Assembly: GCA_947258975.1 (NCBI GenBank)
Contig: CAMYKK010000002.1
Coordinates: 1-64,000 of the forward strand
Direction: 5' to 3'
From: an uncultured Gammaproteobacteria bacterium
GTDB taxonomy: Bacteria > Pseudomonadota > Gammaproteobacteria > Arenicellales > JAANXG01
DNA: 64,000 nucleotides
The notes beneath the pieces were generated by a model. That model searched no databases. It was not told the origin of the DNA and worked only from the letters and a program-made list of their open reading frames with translations. The position numbers and the translations under genes are program-made. Positions 46,455 through 56,792 of this stretch are shown piece by piece. Within the stretch, counting starts at the first letter, position 1. Each line of letters opens with the position of its first letter.

Positions 46455-46511
46455 CCCGCATGCTGTCCGCATCCGAGGGCGGACCAGGTACGCGCCCTTG
46501 GCTACGGCTGA
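46455..46511. other. convergent spacer with short hairpin
   Basis: Begins CCCGCATGCTG directly after the TAA of the ATPase gene, resembling the MITE-like end. GTCCGC and GCGGAC can pair over an eight-base loop. Could serve as a terminator for either convergent gene; no T run is seen. Confidence 0.3.
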
Positions 46512-48173
46512 TTATCTTGCGTGAAACACCATCTCGTGGGCCCGTCGCTCGATGTCGGCGCCAAACACCCGCCTGAGGACCAATGGCAACGCCATGGATC
46601 CGCCGGAAAGCAGCCGATCGTGGAAGCTGCGCAAGTCAAAATCCGGGTCTTCCGCACGACAGCAATCGCGCGCCGCGTTAATCAAAGACCATCCGGTGGC
46701 GTAGCCCAGGGGCACGGTGGGCGCCCGGCTGTACCAGGTCAAATCCGCCATCGCCTGCGACGGATGAAATCCAAGGTGCCGCTGCATGCGGTCGCAGGCG
46801 TCCGCGAGCTTTGTCCCCCGTGTGTGGATCTCGACGTCAATCATTATTCGCATTGCGCGCCACAGGCGGTCCTTTAACAGTATGAACTCGTGCTCCGGCT
46901 GATCGAGGAAACCTTGCTCCCGCATCATTTGCTCGCAGTACAACGCCCAGCCTTCATACAGGGTGGCCGAGGCGTTGATCAAGCGAGGATGGGTGCGCGC
47001 CACCGGATTGAGATTGGCGGTGACGAACTGCAGATGATGTCCGGGATACGCTTCGTGCGCACAGGTCGACATCAACCCAACGAAATTGTGCTCTGCCAGG
47101 GTCTTGGGCTGATCTGCAGGAGTCACGTAATAATAGCCGTGTTGATTGACATCGTCTGGCGAGGGTTCCACATAAGCCGCAAACGGAATCTCGTGGCGGA
47201 GAAACAACGGCGTTTCGACTACGGTGAGCGCCTCGCGCTCAGGCAGCGTGACCAGATCTTTTCTCGTCAGAAACTCCCGGGCCGCGTTCATTTGCACGCG
47301 ATAGCTATTAATCAATGTATTCGGTTGCGGATGGTCCGCCTGAATCTTGGCCATCAAGGCATCCACGTCATCACCACCGCTCAGCTCCCTGCACACCCGC
47401 TTGAGATCACGGCTCGTGTGCTCGAACAACTCCGCGCCAAGAGCGTGCAATCGTCCGGCATCGACGTCGAGGAAATGTCGCAGTTCGAGCAACATATCGA
47501 ATCGCTTGCGTCCGCAGGCAAAATCACCGCCGACCCGAGGACCCAGATCTTTGTGCAAGAAATTCGCAAAATTGTGCAACGATTCGATACCCTGATTAAT
47601 GAGCGGGTTCAGCTCTCGATGCCGCTTACCGACGTCAGAGACCTTGGGATGTGCAGTCAGTCCGCGCAGATAGTGCATGCCCGACTCCGCCGCAAGCACC
47701 GATGTTTCGAGCCATAGCGGGGGGATCTGCTCCGGTTCCTCCAGCAGAAATTGCCGCGCATCGCGCAGATAAACAGGGATGGCCGTCAACCGGCCCAGCA
47801 GCGCGGTTGCAAAATCATCGATGTCCCGAATGGTCAGTTGATAGATTGCGTTCAGCGGCAGGTAGCGTTGCGGATCGCGATGGCGCCAGTCATGTTCGGA
47901 CGCTGCCTCGATTTCGAGAACCGCCGCACCGACCATGATCTGCGCGTCGACCCGCTGATCAGGGTCGAGTTCAGAATGGTCCAGCTCTTCCAGACTGTCG
48001 AGGAGTTTCTCGTTGAGGGAAAAAAGGGCACCGATATCGTCATCTGCATAGGGAGTGAGGTGGTCGGCGCAACCTTGAATGCCCAGGTCCACCGCGATCT
48101 CCGGATGATACCGGAACCAGGCCCGATAATAGCTATCTCGCAGGAGTTCGAACTGGTGATTGGGTGCTGCCAT
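46512..48173 (-). CDS. DUF885 family putative metalloprotein
   Basis: 553 aa of the DUF885 family, likely zinc hydrolases or peptidases. The signature TCAHEAYPGHHLQFV (HEXXPGHH, about 376-390) is intact, and NASATLYEGWALYCEQMM carries a further Glu. No signal peptide is visible, so it is probably cytoplasmic. Single gene convergent with the ATPase. Confidence 0.85.
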   Translation of the reverse strand: MAAPNHQFELLRDSYYRAWFRYHPEIAVDLGIQGCADHLTPYADDDIGALFSLNEKLLDSLEELDHSELDPDQRVDAQIMVGAAVLEIEAASEHDWRHRDPQRYLPLNAIYQLTIRDIDDFATALLGRLTAIPVYLRDARQFLLEEPEQIPPLWLETSVLAAESGMHYLRGLTAHPKVSDVGKRHRELNPLINQGIESLHNFANFLHKDLGPRVGGDFACGRKRFDMLLELRHFLDVDAGRLHALGAELFEHTSRDLKRVCRELSGGDDVDALMAKIQADHPQPNTLINSYRVQMNAAREFLTRKDLVTLPEREALTVVETPLFLRHEIPFAAYVEPSPDDVNQHGYYYVTPADQPKTLAEHNFVGLMSTCAHEAYPGHHLQFVTANLNPVARTHPRLINASATLYEGWALYCEQMMREQGFLDQPEHEFILLKDRLWRAMRIMIDVEIHTRGTKLADACDRMQRHLGFHPSQAMADLTWYSRAPTVPLGYATGWSLINAARDCCRAEDPDFDLRSFHDRLLSGGSMALPLVLRRVFGADIERRAHEMVFHAR

Positions 48174-48205
48174 GTAATGCTGCGCGGGGATTATACAGCG
48201 GGTGT

Positions 48206-48625
48206 CTATTCCGCAGTTACGATTTCGTAGCTATGGGTAATGTTCGCAGTCTTACCCAACATAATCGATGCCGAACAATATTTCTCCGCTGAGAGTTCCA
48301 CCGCACGCTTTACCGCTTTCTCCCGCAGATTTTTACCGCTGATGAAATAGTGTACCCGTATGTCGGTAAACACCTTGGGCACCTGGTCGGCCCGATCGGC
48401 TTCCAGCTCGAGCCGGCAACCGGTGACCTCGAGGCGGGATTTGCGCAGGATGTGCACGACATCGAAGGCGGTGCATGCTCCCATACCGAGCAACACCAAC
48501 TCCATGGGCCGCGCCCCCAGATTGCGGCCACCGTGTTCCGGCGGTCCGTCGATGGTTATTTTATGGCCGCTGCCTGCAGTGCCCTCAAAGTTGACACCGT
48601 CTACGAGCTCGATTGTCGCTTTCAT
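48206..48625 (-). CDS. OsmC family protein (YhfA-like)
   Basis: 139 aa. The redox Cys pair is at GACTAFDVV (about 53) and AEKYCSASIM (about 116), typical of OsmC/Ohr proteins; the pattern MELVLLGMGACTAFDVV fits the YhfA branch. The family includes thiol-dependent peroxidases; the reaction here is not known. Repeat-derived sequence starts 20 bases upstream of the ATG. Confidence 0.9.
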   Translation of the reverse strand: MKATIELVDGVNFEGTAGSGHKITIDGPPEHGGRNLGARPMELVLLGMGACTAFDVVHILRKSRLEVTGCRLELEADRADQVPKVFTDIRVHYFISGKNLREKAVKRAVELSAEKYCSASIMLGKTANITHSYEIVTAE

Positions 48626-48644
48626 TCACTATCTCCGTGAGTTC

Positions 48645-48770
48645 TAACCCACATATTGCGCCAAGAATCCCGGATTATGGCGAAGGTATGGGACGGCTGG
48701 TCGCAAGCGCCCGGAGCGGGACCCATAGCGGGCTCTGGGTCGAGCGCAGTTGCGCGACCACCACCCAGGG
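48645..48770. repeat. diverged repeat and hairpin upstream of osmC
   Basis: CTAACCCACATATTGCGCCAAGAATCCCGGATTATGGCG (48645-48683) parallels the ends at 5134 and 17518. The right inverted end is missing. A hairpin-prone segment, CTGGGT...ACCCAG with GCGCA/TGCGC inside, lies at about 48735-48768. The 249-bp spacer to trpC holds no supported gene. Confidence 0.45.
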
Positions 48771-48874
48771 CCGGAATGGGCGCATGCTCGGTCTCGAAAT
48801 GTCACACAAATTCCTTATCTCCAACAAACTGTTCGCCCTTCTTGTCGCTGCCTTGGCGCCATATTCGGACGCGG

Positions 48875-49678
48875 TCATGGAAGCTCAAACAGTTCCGCCA
48901 GCTTGGCGCCGGGCTCGGCAGCGCGCATAAACGCCTCACCGACCAGGAACCCGAACACGTCGTGCTCATACATGAGCCTAACGTCATCAGGCTTACGAAT
49001 TCCACTTTCGGTGATCACAATACGGTTATCGGGAATGTGCGCAAGCATATCGAGAGTGGTCGTGAGCCGGGTTTCGAAAGTTCTCAGGTCGCGGTTGTTG
49101 ATCCCAATCATCGGTAACTGCAGAACCAACGCCCGTTCCAGTTCGTGCTCATCATGCACTTCCACCAACACATCCATGCCCAACTCCAAAGCCAAGCTCG
49201 ATAACTCCATCAGTTGCGCGTCGCCGATCGCGGCAACGATCAATAATATGCAATCGGCGCCGATCACCCGCGCTTCCCAGACCTGATATGCGTCGATGGT
49301 GAAATCCTTGCGCAACACCGGCAGCGCGCAGGCTTGTTTGGCTTGATCAAGGTATTCGTCCGCGCCTTGAAAAAACATCTTGTCGGTCAATACGGACAGG
49401 CAGGCCGCGCCGGCCGCCGCGTAGCTCTCGGCAATCGCCACCGGGTCGAAATGTTGACGAATCACCCCCTTACTGGGGGAGGCCTTTTTGATCTCGGCGA
49501 TGATCGCGGCTTGTTTGACCGCAACGCGGGTCTCCACGGCTTCCAGAAAACCACGTGGGTGAGGCATGTCCTTCACTCTTGCGCGCAATTCCGGCAGCGG
49601 TTGGAGGCGCGTGCGTTGGGTGATTTCCTGCGCCTTATGGCGTACAATCTGACGGAGAATATCGAGCTGACCGGACAT
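48875..49678 (-). CDS. trpC: indole-3-glycerol phosphate synthase
   Basis: Tryptophan pathway, closes the indole ring. TIM barrel with IAEIKKASPSKGVIR (about 40-54), VLRKDFTIDAYQVWEARVIGADCILLI and IGINNRDLRTFE. 267 aa, monofunctional (no TrpF fusion). Ends the trp block, three bases after trpD. Confidence 0.97.
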   Translation of the reverse strand: MSGQLDILRQIVRHKAQEITQRTRLQPLPELRARVKDMPHPRGFLEAVETRVAVKQAAIIAEIKKASPSKGVIRQHFDPVAIAESYAAAGAACLSVLTDKMFFQGADEYLDQAKQACALPVLRKDFTIDAYQVWEARVIGADCILLIVAAIGDAQLMELSSLALELGMDVLVEVHDEHELERALVLQLPMIGINNRDLRTFETRLTTTLDMLAHIPDNRIVITESGIRKPDDVRLMYEHDVFGFLVGEAFMRAAEPGAKLAELFELP

Positions 49679-49681
49679 CCC

Positions 49682-50695
49682 TCAACGCCTGGTAAAGGCG
49701 ACGAATTGTTCGAATTTTTGCCGCGCTCCACCGTCCGCAATCACCGCCATTGCCTCGTTCACCCCTGACTGGAGACCATCAGCGACACCCGAAGCGTATA
49801 TCGCGGCTCCGGCATTCAGCGCCACGATGTCCCGTGCCGGTCCCGGATCATTGTCCAGCACCCCGCGTATCATCTGCAGGCTATCATTCGCGGTTGTCAC
49901 CGTTAGCCGGTCTATGCCGCCGGGCTCCAGACCGAAGTCTTGCGGACGAATCACATAGACGTCGACTGAACCATTTTTCAATTCCGCCACGTGCGTGGGA
50001 GCGCCGATGCTGATCTCATCCATGCCATCCTCCGCGTGCACGACCAACACGTGGCGGCTACCGAGTTGGCGTAGCACCTCCGCTATAGTTTCGAGCAAAG
50101 TCGCGTCAAACACCCCCAACACCTGATTCGGCGCTCCGGCAGGATTCGTCAGCGGACCGAGCACATTGAAAACCGTGCGTACGCCCATCTCGCGCCGCGG
50201 ACCGATGGCATGCTTCATCGCGCCGTGATGCAGCGGTGCAAACATGAACCCAATGCCGATTCGTTCTATGCACTGCGCCACCTGATCAGCATCAAGTTCC
50301 AAGTTGGCGCCGGCCGCCTCCAACAAATCCGCGCTGCCGGACTTGCTCGACACCGAACGGTTGCCGTGCTTGGCGACATGGGCGCCGGCGGCAGCGGCCA
50401 CGAACGCCGCAGCGGTGGAAATATTGAAGGTGTTGCGCGCATCACCGCCGGTCCCGCAGGTGTCCACGAGATGCGCTGCCGACACCGACACCTTGGACGC
50501 CAAGGACCGCATCACCTCGGCAGCCGCCGTTATCTCATCTATGGTCTCACCCTTCATGCGCAGTCCGATCAGGAACCCTCCGATCTGCGCAGGAGTCGTC
50601 TCACCGCTCATGACCGCTTGCATCACGGAGTGCATTTCCTCACGCGATAGATCGCGCCGTTCAATAACTGCGTTAATAGCTTGCTGGATATTCAT
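49682..50695 (-). CDS. trpD: anthranilate phosphoribosyltransferase
   Basis: Second tryptophan step. [17 protein letters not shown] (about 78-94) is the PRPP-binding signature, with [19 protein letters not shown] and [12 protein letters not shown]. 337 aa. A 130-base spacer separates it from trpG; nothing clear is seen in that spacer. Confidence 0.97.
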   Translation of the reverse strand: MNIQQAINAVIERRDLSREEMHSVMQAVMSGETTPAQIGGFLIGLRMKGETIDEITAAAEVMRSLASKVSVSAAHLVDTCGTGGDARNTFNISTAAAFVAAAAGAHVAKHGNRSVSSKSGSADLLEAAGANLELDADQVAQCIERIGIGFMFAPLHHGAMKHAIGPRREMGVRTVFNVLGPLTNPAGAPNQVLGVFDATLLETIAEVLRQLGSRHVLVVHAEDGMDEISIGAPTHVAELKNGSVDVYVIRPQDFGLEPGGIDRLTVTTANDSLQMIRGVLDNDPGPARDIVALNAGAAIYASGVADGLQSGVNEAMAVIADGGARQKFEQFVAFTRR

Positions 50696-50825
50696 GTTCC
50701 GAATAACAATCTTGAAGTGAAAAAATTACCATAGAAAACGCAGCTCGCGGTATCACCGCTCACGCACCGCTGCGCCTTGCAAGTCATCAGTTGAATCACA
50801 GAATTCACGCCCATGGTCCGCGCCC

Positions 50826-51392
50826 TCAACTGTGCAGGAAATTGCGCAACAAATCGTGGCCATGTTGCGTCAGGATGGACTCCGGGTGGAACTGCACGCC
50901 TTCCACGTTCAGGGATTCGTGCCTGAGTCCCATGATCTCACCGTCTTCGGTCCACGCCGTGATCTCCAAACACTCCGGCAGGGTCTCGCGCTCCACTACC
51001 AATGAGTGATACCGCGTCGCCGGGAACGGGCTTTCGAGATCGCGAAACACGCCTTGGCCATGATGATGAATCAAGGAGGTCTTTCCATGCATGAGCTCCC
51101 TGGCATGCACGATTTGCCCGCCAAACGCCTGACCAATGCTTTGATGGCCGAGGCACACACCAAGGATTGGCAGCTTACCACTGAACTGGTGAATCACCTC
51201 CACCGATATGCCGGCTTCATTCGGGGTGCACGGCCCCGGGGATATGACGATGTATTCCGGTTGCATGCGCGCAATCTCCGCAACGGTGATTTGATCGTTG
51301 CGATACACCGCAACGTCTTCGCCGAGCTCACCCAGGTATTGAACCAGGTTATAGGTGAACGAATCATAGTTGTCTATCATCAGTAATGACAT
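50826..51392 (-). CDS. trpG: anthranilate synthase glutamine amidotransferase subunit
   Basis: Supplies ammonia to TrpE. Class I GATase with catalytic Cys in [15 protein letters not shown] (about 79) and catalytic His/Glu in FHPESILT near the end, plus [20 protein letters not shown] at the start. 188 aa. The channel gene ends three bases upstream. Could also serve folate synthesis, as PabA, which cannot be ruled out. Confidence 0.96.
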   Translation of the reverse strand: MSLLMIDNYDSFTYNLVQYLGELGEDVAVYRNDQITVAEIARMQPEYIVISPGPCTPNEAGISVEVIHQFSGKLPILGVCLGHQSIGQAFGGQIVHARELMHGKTSLIHHHGQGVFRDLESPFPATRYHSLVVERETLPECLEITAWTEDGEIMGLRHESLNVEGVQFHPESILTQHGHDLLRNFLHS

Positions 51393-51395
51393 GAG

Positions 51396-52208
51396 TCACC
51401 CGCGCGAACCGTCTTCCTCGAGTCGCGTTTCCAATCTCGTCAGCGCCTCTCTGAGAGCTTGTATTTCCGACCCAACTGGGTCCGGGTCCGATGCCGCCGG
51501 CTTTATCTGCATGTTGCGCTCCTTCTTGGCGTCCTCGAGATTATTGATCACCACGGCGATGAAGAGATTGATAACGACAAACGTCGCCACAACTACGAAG
51601 CTAATGAAGAACACCCACATGTTTGGATTCATCTGCATCGCGATGTACATGATGTCCGTCCAATCTTCGAGAGTCAGAACCCGAAACAACGTCAACAGGG
51701 ATAGTCCCAAAGTGCGCCAGTGCGCTGGATCGTGCTCATGTAACAGGTAAAAACCGGCAATCGCATATATATAAAAAATAATAAACAGCAGCAACAACAC
51801 ATTGGCGAAGCCGGGAATAGACCTCACCAAGGTGGATACGATCAACCGCAGCTCGGGCAGCGTCGACATCAAGCGCATCACTCGCAGCAGGCGTGCGAGT
51901 CGTGCGACCATGGCATACTGACCCGTCATCGGGATCAGCGATAACACGACAACGGAAAAGTCAAAAACATTCCAACCATCTCCAAAATATCTTCCGACAC
52001 GGGGCGCCACAACCGTGATCTTCATGGCGGCCTCGAGCACGAATACGACGAGCACAATGTGGTTGACCCACAACATCACCCCGCCGAAACGCGACTCCAG
52101 AGATGGGTACGTCTCCATGCCGAGCACGATCGCATTGACGATGATCAGCAGCACGATAGTCCGCTCGAACCGTGGATCGCTGACGATCTTGTTGAGCACC
52201 GCCTGCAT
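51396..52208 (-). CDS. bacterial voltage-gated cation channel (NaChBac/NavAb type)
   Basis: 270-aa single-domain six-helix channel, the length of NavAb-type channels. S1 to S3 at about 15-100. S4 carries four Arg at every third position (VARLARLLRVMRL, about 105-118). S5 follows, then the pore loop with filter TLEDWTD (about 180) and S6 (FVVVATFVVINLFIAVVINNL). The C terminus is a short heptad-rich helix ending LTRLETRLEED, as in NaChBac tetramers. The filter lies between NavAb TLESWSM and the engineered calcium-selective TLDDWSD. The gene sits three bases from trpG and from trpE. Confidence 0.92.
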   Translation of the reverse strand: MQAVLNKIVSDPRFERTIVLLIIVNAIVLGMETYPSLESRFGGVMLWVNHIVLVVFVLEAAMKITVVAPRVGRYFGDGWNVFDFSVVVLSLIPMTGQYAMVARLARLLRVMRLMSTLPELRLIVSTLVRSIPGFANVLLLLFIIFYIYAIAGFYLLHEHDPAHWRTLGLSLLTLFRVLTLEDWTDIMYIAMQMNPNMWVFFISFVVVATFVVINLFIAVVINNLEDAKKERNMQIKPAASDPDPVGSEIQALREALTRLETRLEEDGSRG

Positions 52209-52211
52209 AGC

Positions 52212-53711
52212 TCAATTCAGACTCGAGTCACGATCGAGGCCGGCGCTGGCCATCGTCACGGCCTGAAAGATGGCGCGTCCCTTGTTCATGGTTTCCATCC
52301 ACTCGCGGCTCGGTATCGAATCGGCAACGATACCGGCACCGGCTTGGATATATAAAACATTGTCTCGAATGACTGCTGTTCGTATTGCGATGGCGGTGTC
52401 CATGTTTCCGTTCCAGCCGATATATCCCACGGCTCCGGAATAGACTCCACGTTTATCGGGCTCCATTTCATCGATGATCTCCATCGCCCTGACCTTGGGT
52501 GCGCCGGTCACCGTGCCCGCGGGAAACGTGGCGCGCAGCACATCGATCGCGTCAAGCCCGTGGGCCAATTCGCCTTGCACATTGGAAACGATGTGCATGA
52601 CGTGAGAGTAACGCTCCACCATCATTTTTTCTGTGAGGCAAACAGAGCCTATCGTTGCCACCCTGCCAACATCATTACGGCCCAGGTCAACCAGCATCAA
52701 GTGCTCAGCCAGTTCTTTGGGATCCGCCATTAACTCGCGCTCGAGGCGAATGTCGTCATCCATATCCTTCCCGCGTCGACGGGTACCGGCGATCGGACGC
52801 ACGGTCACCACACCCTCCTCTAAACGCACCAGGATCTCCGGCGAGGAACCCACGATCTGGAAATCGTCCATATCCAGGAAATACATGTACGGCGATGGAT
52901 TGACGGTACGCAGTGCCCGGTACATATTGATGGGCTCGGCATGGAAGGGAATCGACAAGCGCTGCGACAATACGACTTGCATGATATCCCCGTTGCGGAT
53001 GTATTCGCGGGACCGCTCTACCGCGTCCTCGAAATCCGCCTGTGTAAATTCAGATGTGAAATCCGCTTCGGCGACGTCTGTTGGATCGTAATCCCGAGAT
53101 ACCAATGGCGGAATTTCGCGAAGATCCACTATCAGTTCGTCCAGGCGTTGATGCCCCTTTTTCCAGCTCCTGGAATCCGCCGGATCGACATGGGTTATCA
53201 CGTGCAGTCTTCCGGTCAGATTGTCGAACACCAGGACATCTTCCGAGACCATGAGCATGATATCGGGAGCTTGAACGGGGTCCGGCTTGTGCGAGAGACC
53301 GAGATGGGTTTCGATATAACGAACGGTATCATAGCCGAAATAACCGACCACACCTCCGGTAAACCGCGGTAATCCATCGATCTCCGGCACCTGGTAACGC
53401 CGCTGAAAATCACCGACTGCGGCCAATGGATCGTCGACCGTTTCCTGCTCGATGACCTCATTTTCGTGCATCACCTGTAACTCGTTGCCCCACACCCGCA
53501 ATACCGTACGGCACGGCAAACCAATTATGGAGTAGCGGCCCCATTTCTCGCCGCCATGAACCGATTCGAGCAGGTAGGAGTAGGGACCGTTTGCCAGCTT
53601 GAGGTAGGTGCTGACCGGCGTATCGAGGTCAGCCAACACCTCGCGCATCAGCGGAACGCGGTTGAAGCCTTGCGACGCGAGATTAGAGAGATCGGACTTT
53701 TGAACGGGCAT
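52212..53711 (-). CDS. trpE: anthranilate synthase component I
   Basis: Chorismate to anthranilate with TrpG. Feedback-site region near [15 protein letters not shown] (about 45-60), chorismate-binding core with [26 protein letters not shown] and [19 protein letters not shown]. 499 aa. A GGTGAT box lies 6 bases before the ATG. A Trp-rich frame is in the leader (53764-53829). Confidence 0.97.
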   Translation of the reverse strand: MPVQKSDLSNLASQGFNRVPLMREVLADLDTPVSTYLKLANGPYSYLLESVHGGEKWGRYSIIGLPCRTVLRVWGNELQVMHENEVIEQETVDDPLAAVGDFQRRYQVPEIDGLPRFTGGVVGYFGYDTVRYIETHLGLSHKPDPVQAPDIMLMVSEDVLVFDNLTGRLHVITHVDPADSRSWKKGHQRLDELIVDLREIPPLVSRDYDPTDVAEADFTSEFTQADFEDAVERSREYIRNGDIMQVVLSQRLSIPFHAEPINMYRALRTVNPSPYMYFLDMDDFQIVGSSPEILVRLEEGVVTVRPIAGTRRRGKDMDDDIRLERELMADPKELAEHLMLVDLGRNDVGRVATIGSVCLTEKMMVERYSHVMHIVSNVQGELAHGLDAIDVLRATFPAGTVTGAPKVRAMEIIDEMEPDKRGVYSGAVGYIGWNGNMDTAIAIRTAVIRDNVLYIQAGAGIVADSIPSREWMETMNKGRAIFQAVTMASAGLDRDSSLN

Positions 53712-53763
53712 GTATCATCACCGGGTATGGCGTGTTTTTAGCGATTTAGAAACAAGGATAAGC

Positions 53764-53829
53764 TCAGCGTCGCCAGCGGCGCGCTGTACCGTTCCATGTC
53801 CAATCCTGCCCAATGATGAAAATGTTCAC
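53764..53829 (-). promoter_or_regulatory. candidate Trp-rich leader frame upstream of trpE
   Basis: A 22-codon frame from GTG 53829 to TGA 53764 codes 21 residues with three Trp (DWTW and RRWRR). It ends inside a hairpin (53766-53785, 8-bp stem with one mismatch). This resembles the leader peptides of attenuated trp operons, and trpE attenuation is known in Pseudomonas putida. Against it: no ribosome site at the GTG, the frame stays open upstream, and no T-run terminator is seen before trpE. Confidence 0.35.
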
Positions 53830-53842
53830 GTTCTGAATCGTG

Positions 53843-54556
53843 TCAATTGAACTTCTGGAGAATGCCGGCAAGCTCTTTAAACGACGTTATGATTGCGTCC
53901 GGATCGTATTTCGTCAAGTCCACACCCTGATTGTAACCGTAGCTGACGCAAATCACCGGCATACCCGCCGCCTTGGCGGCCTTGACATCGTTGACCGAAT
54001 CACCGACCAGGATAGCATCCCGTGGGGCGATGCCGAAAAGGTCACAAATATGCCGTAACGGCAGCGGGTCCGGTTTTTTCTTGGCCAGGCTGTCGCCGGA
54101 AATAACCGCCTCGAAAAATCCGTCCAGTTCCAGCTCTTCCAACAGCGGATCGGTAAAGGCCTGCGGTTTATTTGTCACACAGGCCAACCTGAATTCCCGG
54201 GCTTTGAGTTTAATGAGTGCCTCGCGAACATCGGGGTATGGTTCGCTGTGATCACAAACGCCCTCCAAATAGTGCCGGTGAAACAGCGCATGACCATGCG
54301 CGAATAGTTCGGCGTCCGGTTCTCCATCCCAGGTTTCGGTCAACGCCCGCTTGACCAGACGCGTCACCCCGTTACCGATCCAATTCATCACGTCGCTCTC
54401 CGGCAGGCTGGACATTCCCAAATCTTCGCGCATGCGGTTTACCGCATGGGCAAGATCGGGGGCGGTATGGATCAAGGTGCCGTCGAGATCGAACACCACG
54501 GCACCGACCTCGAACTCGGATCCAGCGCCACCGGTTTCCGGCGTAATAGCCGTCAT
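53843..54556 (-). CDS. gph: phosphoglycolate phosphatase (Gph)
   Basis: HAD-superfamily phosphatase. Motif [17 protein letters not shown] (about 20-35), a cap domain, VTNKPQAF for motif II, and [20 protein letters not shown] for motif IV. 237 aa. Overlaps the rpe end by 4 bases; rpe-gph-trpE is the pseudomonad-like order. Its stop codon overlaps a TTGACA box (53841-53846) of uncertain meaning. Confidence 0.94.
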   Translation of the reverse strand: MTAITPETGGAGSEFEVGAVVFDLDGTLIHTAPDLAHAVNRMREDLGMSSLPESDVMNWIGNGVTRLVKRALTETWDGEPDAELFAHGHALFHRHYLEGVCDHSEPYPDVREALIKLKAREFRLACVTNKPQAFTDPLLEELELDGFFEAVISGDSLAKKKPDPLPLRHICDLFGIAPRDAILVGDSVNDVKAAKAAGMPVICVSYGYNQGVDLTKYDPDAIITSFKELAGILQKFN

Positions 54557-55227
54557 CGCACGGCCTTCGCGATCTCCGCGCGCATCGCCTCGATGGTGGC
54601 TTGGTAATCCTCGGTACCAAAGATCGCCGACCCGGCAACAAAGGTGTCGGCGCCGGCGGCGGCGATTTGCCCAATATTGTCGATCTTTACGCCACCGTCG
54701 ACCTCCAGCCTGATATCCCTGCCGCTGCGATCGATGATATCTCTCACTTCTTTCAGCTTGTCCAAGACGTAAGGAATGAATTTTTGCCCGCCGAAGCCGG
54801 GATTGACCGACATCAGCAGCACCATATCGATCTGCTCAACCACATGGCGAAGGTAGTCGACGGGGGTCGCCGGATTGAATACCAAGCCACATTTACATCC
54901 CGATTCCTTGACGAGCTGCAGTGAACGGTCGACGTGCTCGCTGGCCTCTGGATGAAACGTAATATAGGTGGCTCCGGCATTGGCAAAGTCCGGAATGATG
55001 CGATCTACCGGCTTCACCATCAGATGCACATCGATAGGCGCACTGATTCCGAAATTTCGCAACGCCTCGCAAACCAGAGGCCCGATAGTAAGATTTGGAA
55101 CATAATGGTTGTCCATAACGTCGAAATGAACGATATCGGCTCCCGCGGCCAATACGTTGTCAACTTCCTCGCCCAAGCGGGCGAAATCCGCGGAGAGAAT
55201 TGATGGAGCAATTGCGTAATCTGCCAT
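54553..55227 (-). CDS. rpe: ribulose-phosphate 3-epimerase
   Basis: Interconverts ribulose 5-phosphate and xylulose 5-phosphate. TIM barrel with [16 protein letters not shown] (about 5-20), [31 protein letters not shown] and [14 protein letters not shown] 55227 (MADYAIAPS) fits the family; the frame to 55272 is probably not used. 224 aa. Confidence 0.97.
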   Translation of the reverse strand: MADYAIAPSILSADFARLGEEVDNVLAAGADIVHFDVMDNHYVPNLTIGPLVCEALRNFGISAPIDVHLMVKPVDRIIPDFANAGATYITFHPEASEHVDRSLQLVKESGCKCGLVFNPATPVDYLRHVVEQIDMVLLMSVNPGFGGQKFIPYVLDKLKEVRDIIDRSGRDIRLEVDGGVKIDNIGQIAAAGADTFVAGSAIFGTEDYQATIEAMRAEIAKAVR

Positions 55228-55296
55228 AGGGTTTCCTTGACTAATTTTCAGGTTTGGATAGACGTCATCCAAAGGTTAACGAAATTTGCCGGTAAG

Positions 55297-55335
55297 GGAA
55301 AATAAAACACTGCCGATCGATCCGTAGCCGTCGGC
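55297..55335 (-). terminator. weak terminator-like hairpin downstream of the Do-family protease
   Basis: On the minus strand after the protease stop, GCCGA pairs with TCGGC over a 14-base loop, and AGTG then TTTTATTTT follows. The stem is short and separated from the U-rich tract, so this is only suggestive. Confidence 0.3.
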
Positions 55336-55352
55336 CTCTATTCTTTGCATTC

Positions 55353-56732
55353 TCAACGAATAGCCAGAAACAAAGCGCCGTTACCGCGGCGGATGTTCAT
55401 TAAAATCCCGTTTCGTGATGCTCCCAGAGCCGCTCGCATCGCGTCGACATCTCGCACCGTAATCCGGTTGACCGACACGATCACATCGTCCTTTCTGAGA
55501 CCGGCGCTCCACGCTTGACTGCCCGGCTCTATGTCGGCAACCAACACGCCCGGTTGCTCTCCGATTCCCGAATCATCGGGCTTGTTGGTAAACTGCGCCC
55601 CGGCGAGACGGCGGCTGAGCGTCTTGCCGTCGATAGCCGCCAGTTTCGGTTGTTCGATTTTAGCCGTAACCTTACGCTCCTGGCCGCGTCGTAATACAGT
55701 CAGTTCAACAACCTGACCGACGCGCAGCAACCCCACCGCATTGCGCAAGTCGGCGGCATCTTCAACCACTTTACTGTTGACACGCACCACTACATCACCT
55801 TCGCGCAGGCCCGCTTTATCGGCAGGAGAATCCGGAACAATCTGTGCAACGACCGCGCCGCTCGTTTCCGGGATCCCAAATGCACCGGCCAATTCCGGCG
55901 TGAGATCTTGGATGTGCACACCCAATCGGCCACGGCGAACTTCGCCATACTCCACCAGTTGATCTTTGAGCTGTTTTGCCATATTGATGGGGATCGCAAA
56001 ACCAATACCGACATTGCCGCCGGAGGGCGCCAAGATCGCGGTATTGATGCCTACTAATTCACCGCGGAGATTAACCAATGCGCCGCCCGAGTTCCCGGGA
56101 TTAATCGACGCATCTGTTTGAATAAAATCCTCATATCCTTCAATACCGAGGCCACTGCGCCCCAATGCGCTGATGATCCCTGAGGTAACGGTCTGATTGA
56201 GCCCGAACGGATTGCCGATGGCGACCACAAAATCTCCCACCCGCAGCGAATCCGAGTCTCCCAGCCGGAGCGCCGTGAGGTCCGTCGCCGCGATGCGAAT
56301 CACCGCAACATCGGAATCGGGATCGGCGCCAATGAGTTCGGCGGTGAAGTTGCGGCCGTCCTGCAAGGTGACGGTAATTTCATCGGCCTTATCGATCACG
56401 TGGGCATTGGTCATCACGTAACCTTTTCCGGCATCGACGATGACACCGGAGCCGAGGCTTTGCGTACGCCGCCGCCGCGGCCGTGGCTCCGGCAGATCGA
56501 AGAAGCGCCGGAAGAAAGGGTCCTGCAGCAGTGGGTTTTCGCGAATGCGAATATTGCTGCGTGTGGCGATATTGACCACCCCCGGCGTTATTCGCTCCAG
56601 CATGGGGGCCAATGTTGGCAACGGTGCGCCTTCAACCATGGCCGGCAACGCAGCATTGACAATGGACCACGGGAACCAGACCAAGATCAAAACGATGGAT
56701 AGCCGCCCGTTACGAAATCGCCGTTTACGCAT
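55353..56732 (-). CDS. Do family serine protease (DegP/DegQ/MucD type)
   Basis: Periplasmic quality-control protease. Signal peptide of about 27 residues (ends VNAALPA). Catalytic triad: His in [10 protein letters not shown], Asp in DSDVAVIRI, Ser in [12 protein letters not shown]. Two PDZ domains follow (about 270-355 and 375-455). ATG 56732 was chosen over GTG 56738. 459 aa. The gene stands alone, and I cannot tell whether it is DegP-, DegQ- or MucD-like. Confidence 0.95.
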   Translation of the reverse strand: MRKRRFRNGRLSIVLILVWFPWSIVNAALPAMVEGAPLPTLAPMLERITPGVVNIATRSNIRIRENPLLQDPFFRRFFDLPEPRPRRRRTQSLGSGVIVDAGKGYVMTNAHVIDKADEITVTLQDGRNFTAELIGADPDSDVAVIRIAATDLTALRLGDSDSLRVGDFVVAIGNPFGLNQTVTSGIISALGRSGLGIEGYEDFIQTDASINPGNSGGALVNLRGELVGINTAILAPSGGNVGIGFAIPINMAKQLKDQLVEYGEVRRGRLGVHIQDLTPELAGAFGIPETSGAVVAQIVPDSPADKAGLREGDVVVRVNSKVVEDAADLRNAVGLLRVGQVVELTVLRRGQERKVTAKIEQPKLAAIDGKTLSRRLAGAQFTNKPDDSGIGEQPGVLVADIEPGSQAWSAGLRKDDVIVSVNRITVRDVDAMRAALGASRNGILMNIRRGNGALFLAIR

Positions 56733-56792
56733 GTTCACTCTCGAGAATTGCTTTTTTCCTTTGGTTCGCTGCGGCCGGTCGACGATCGCAGC

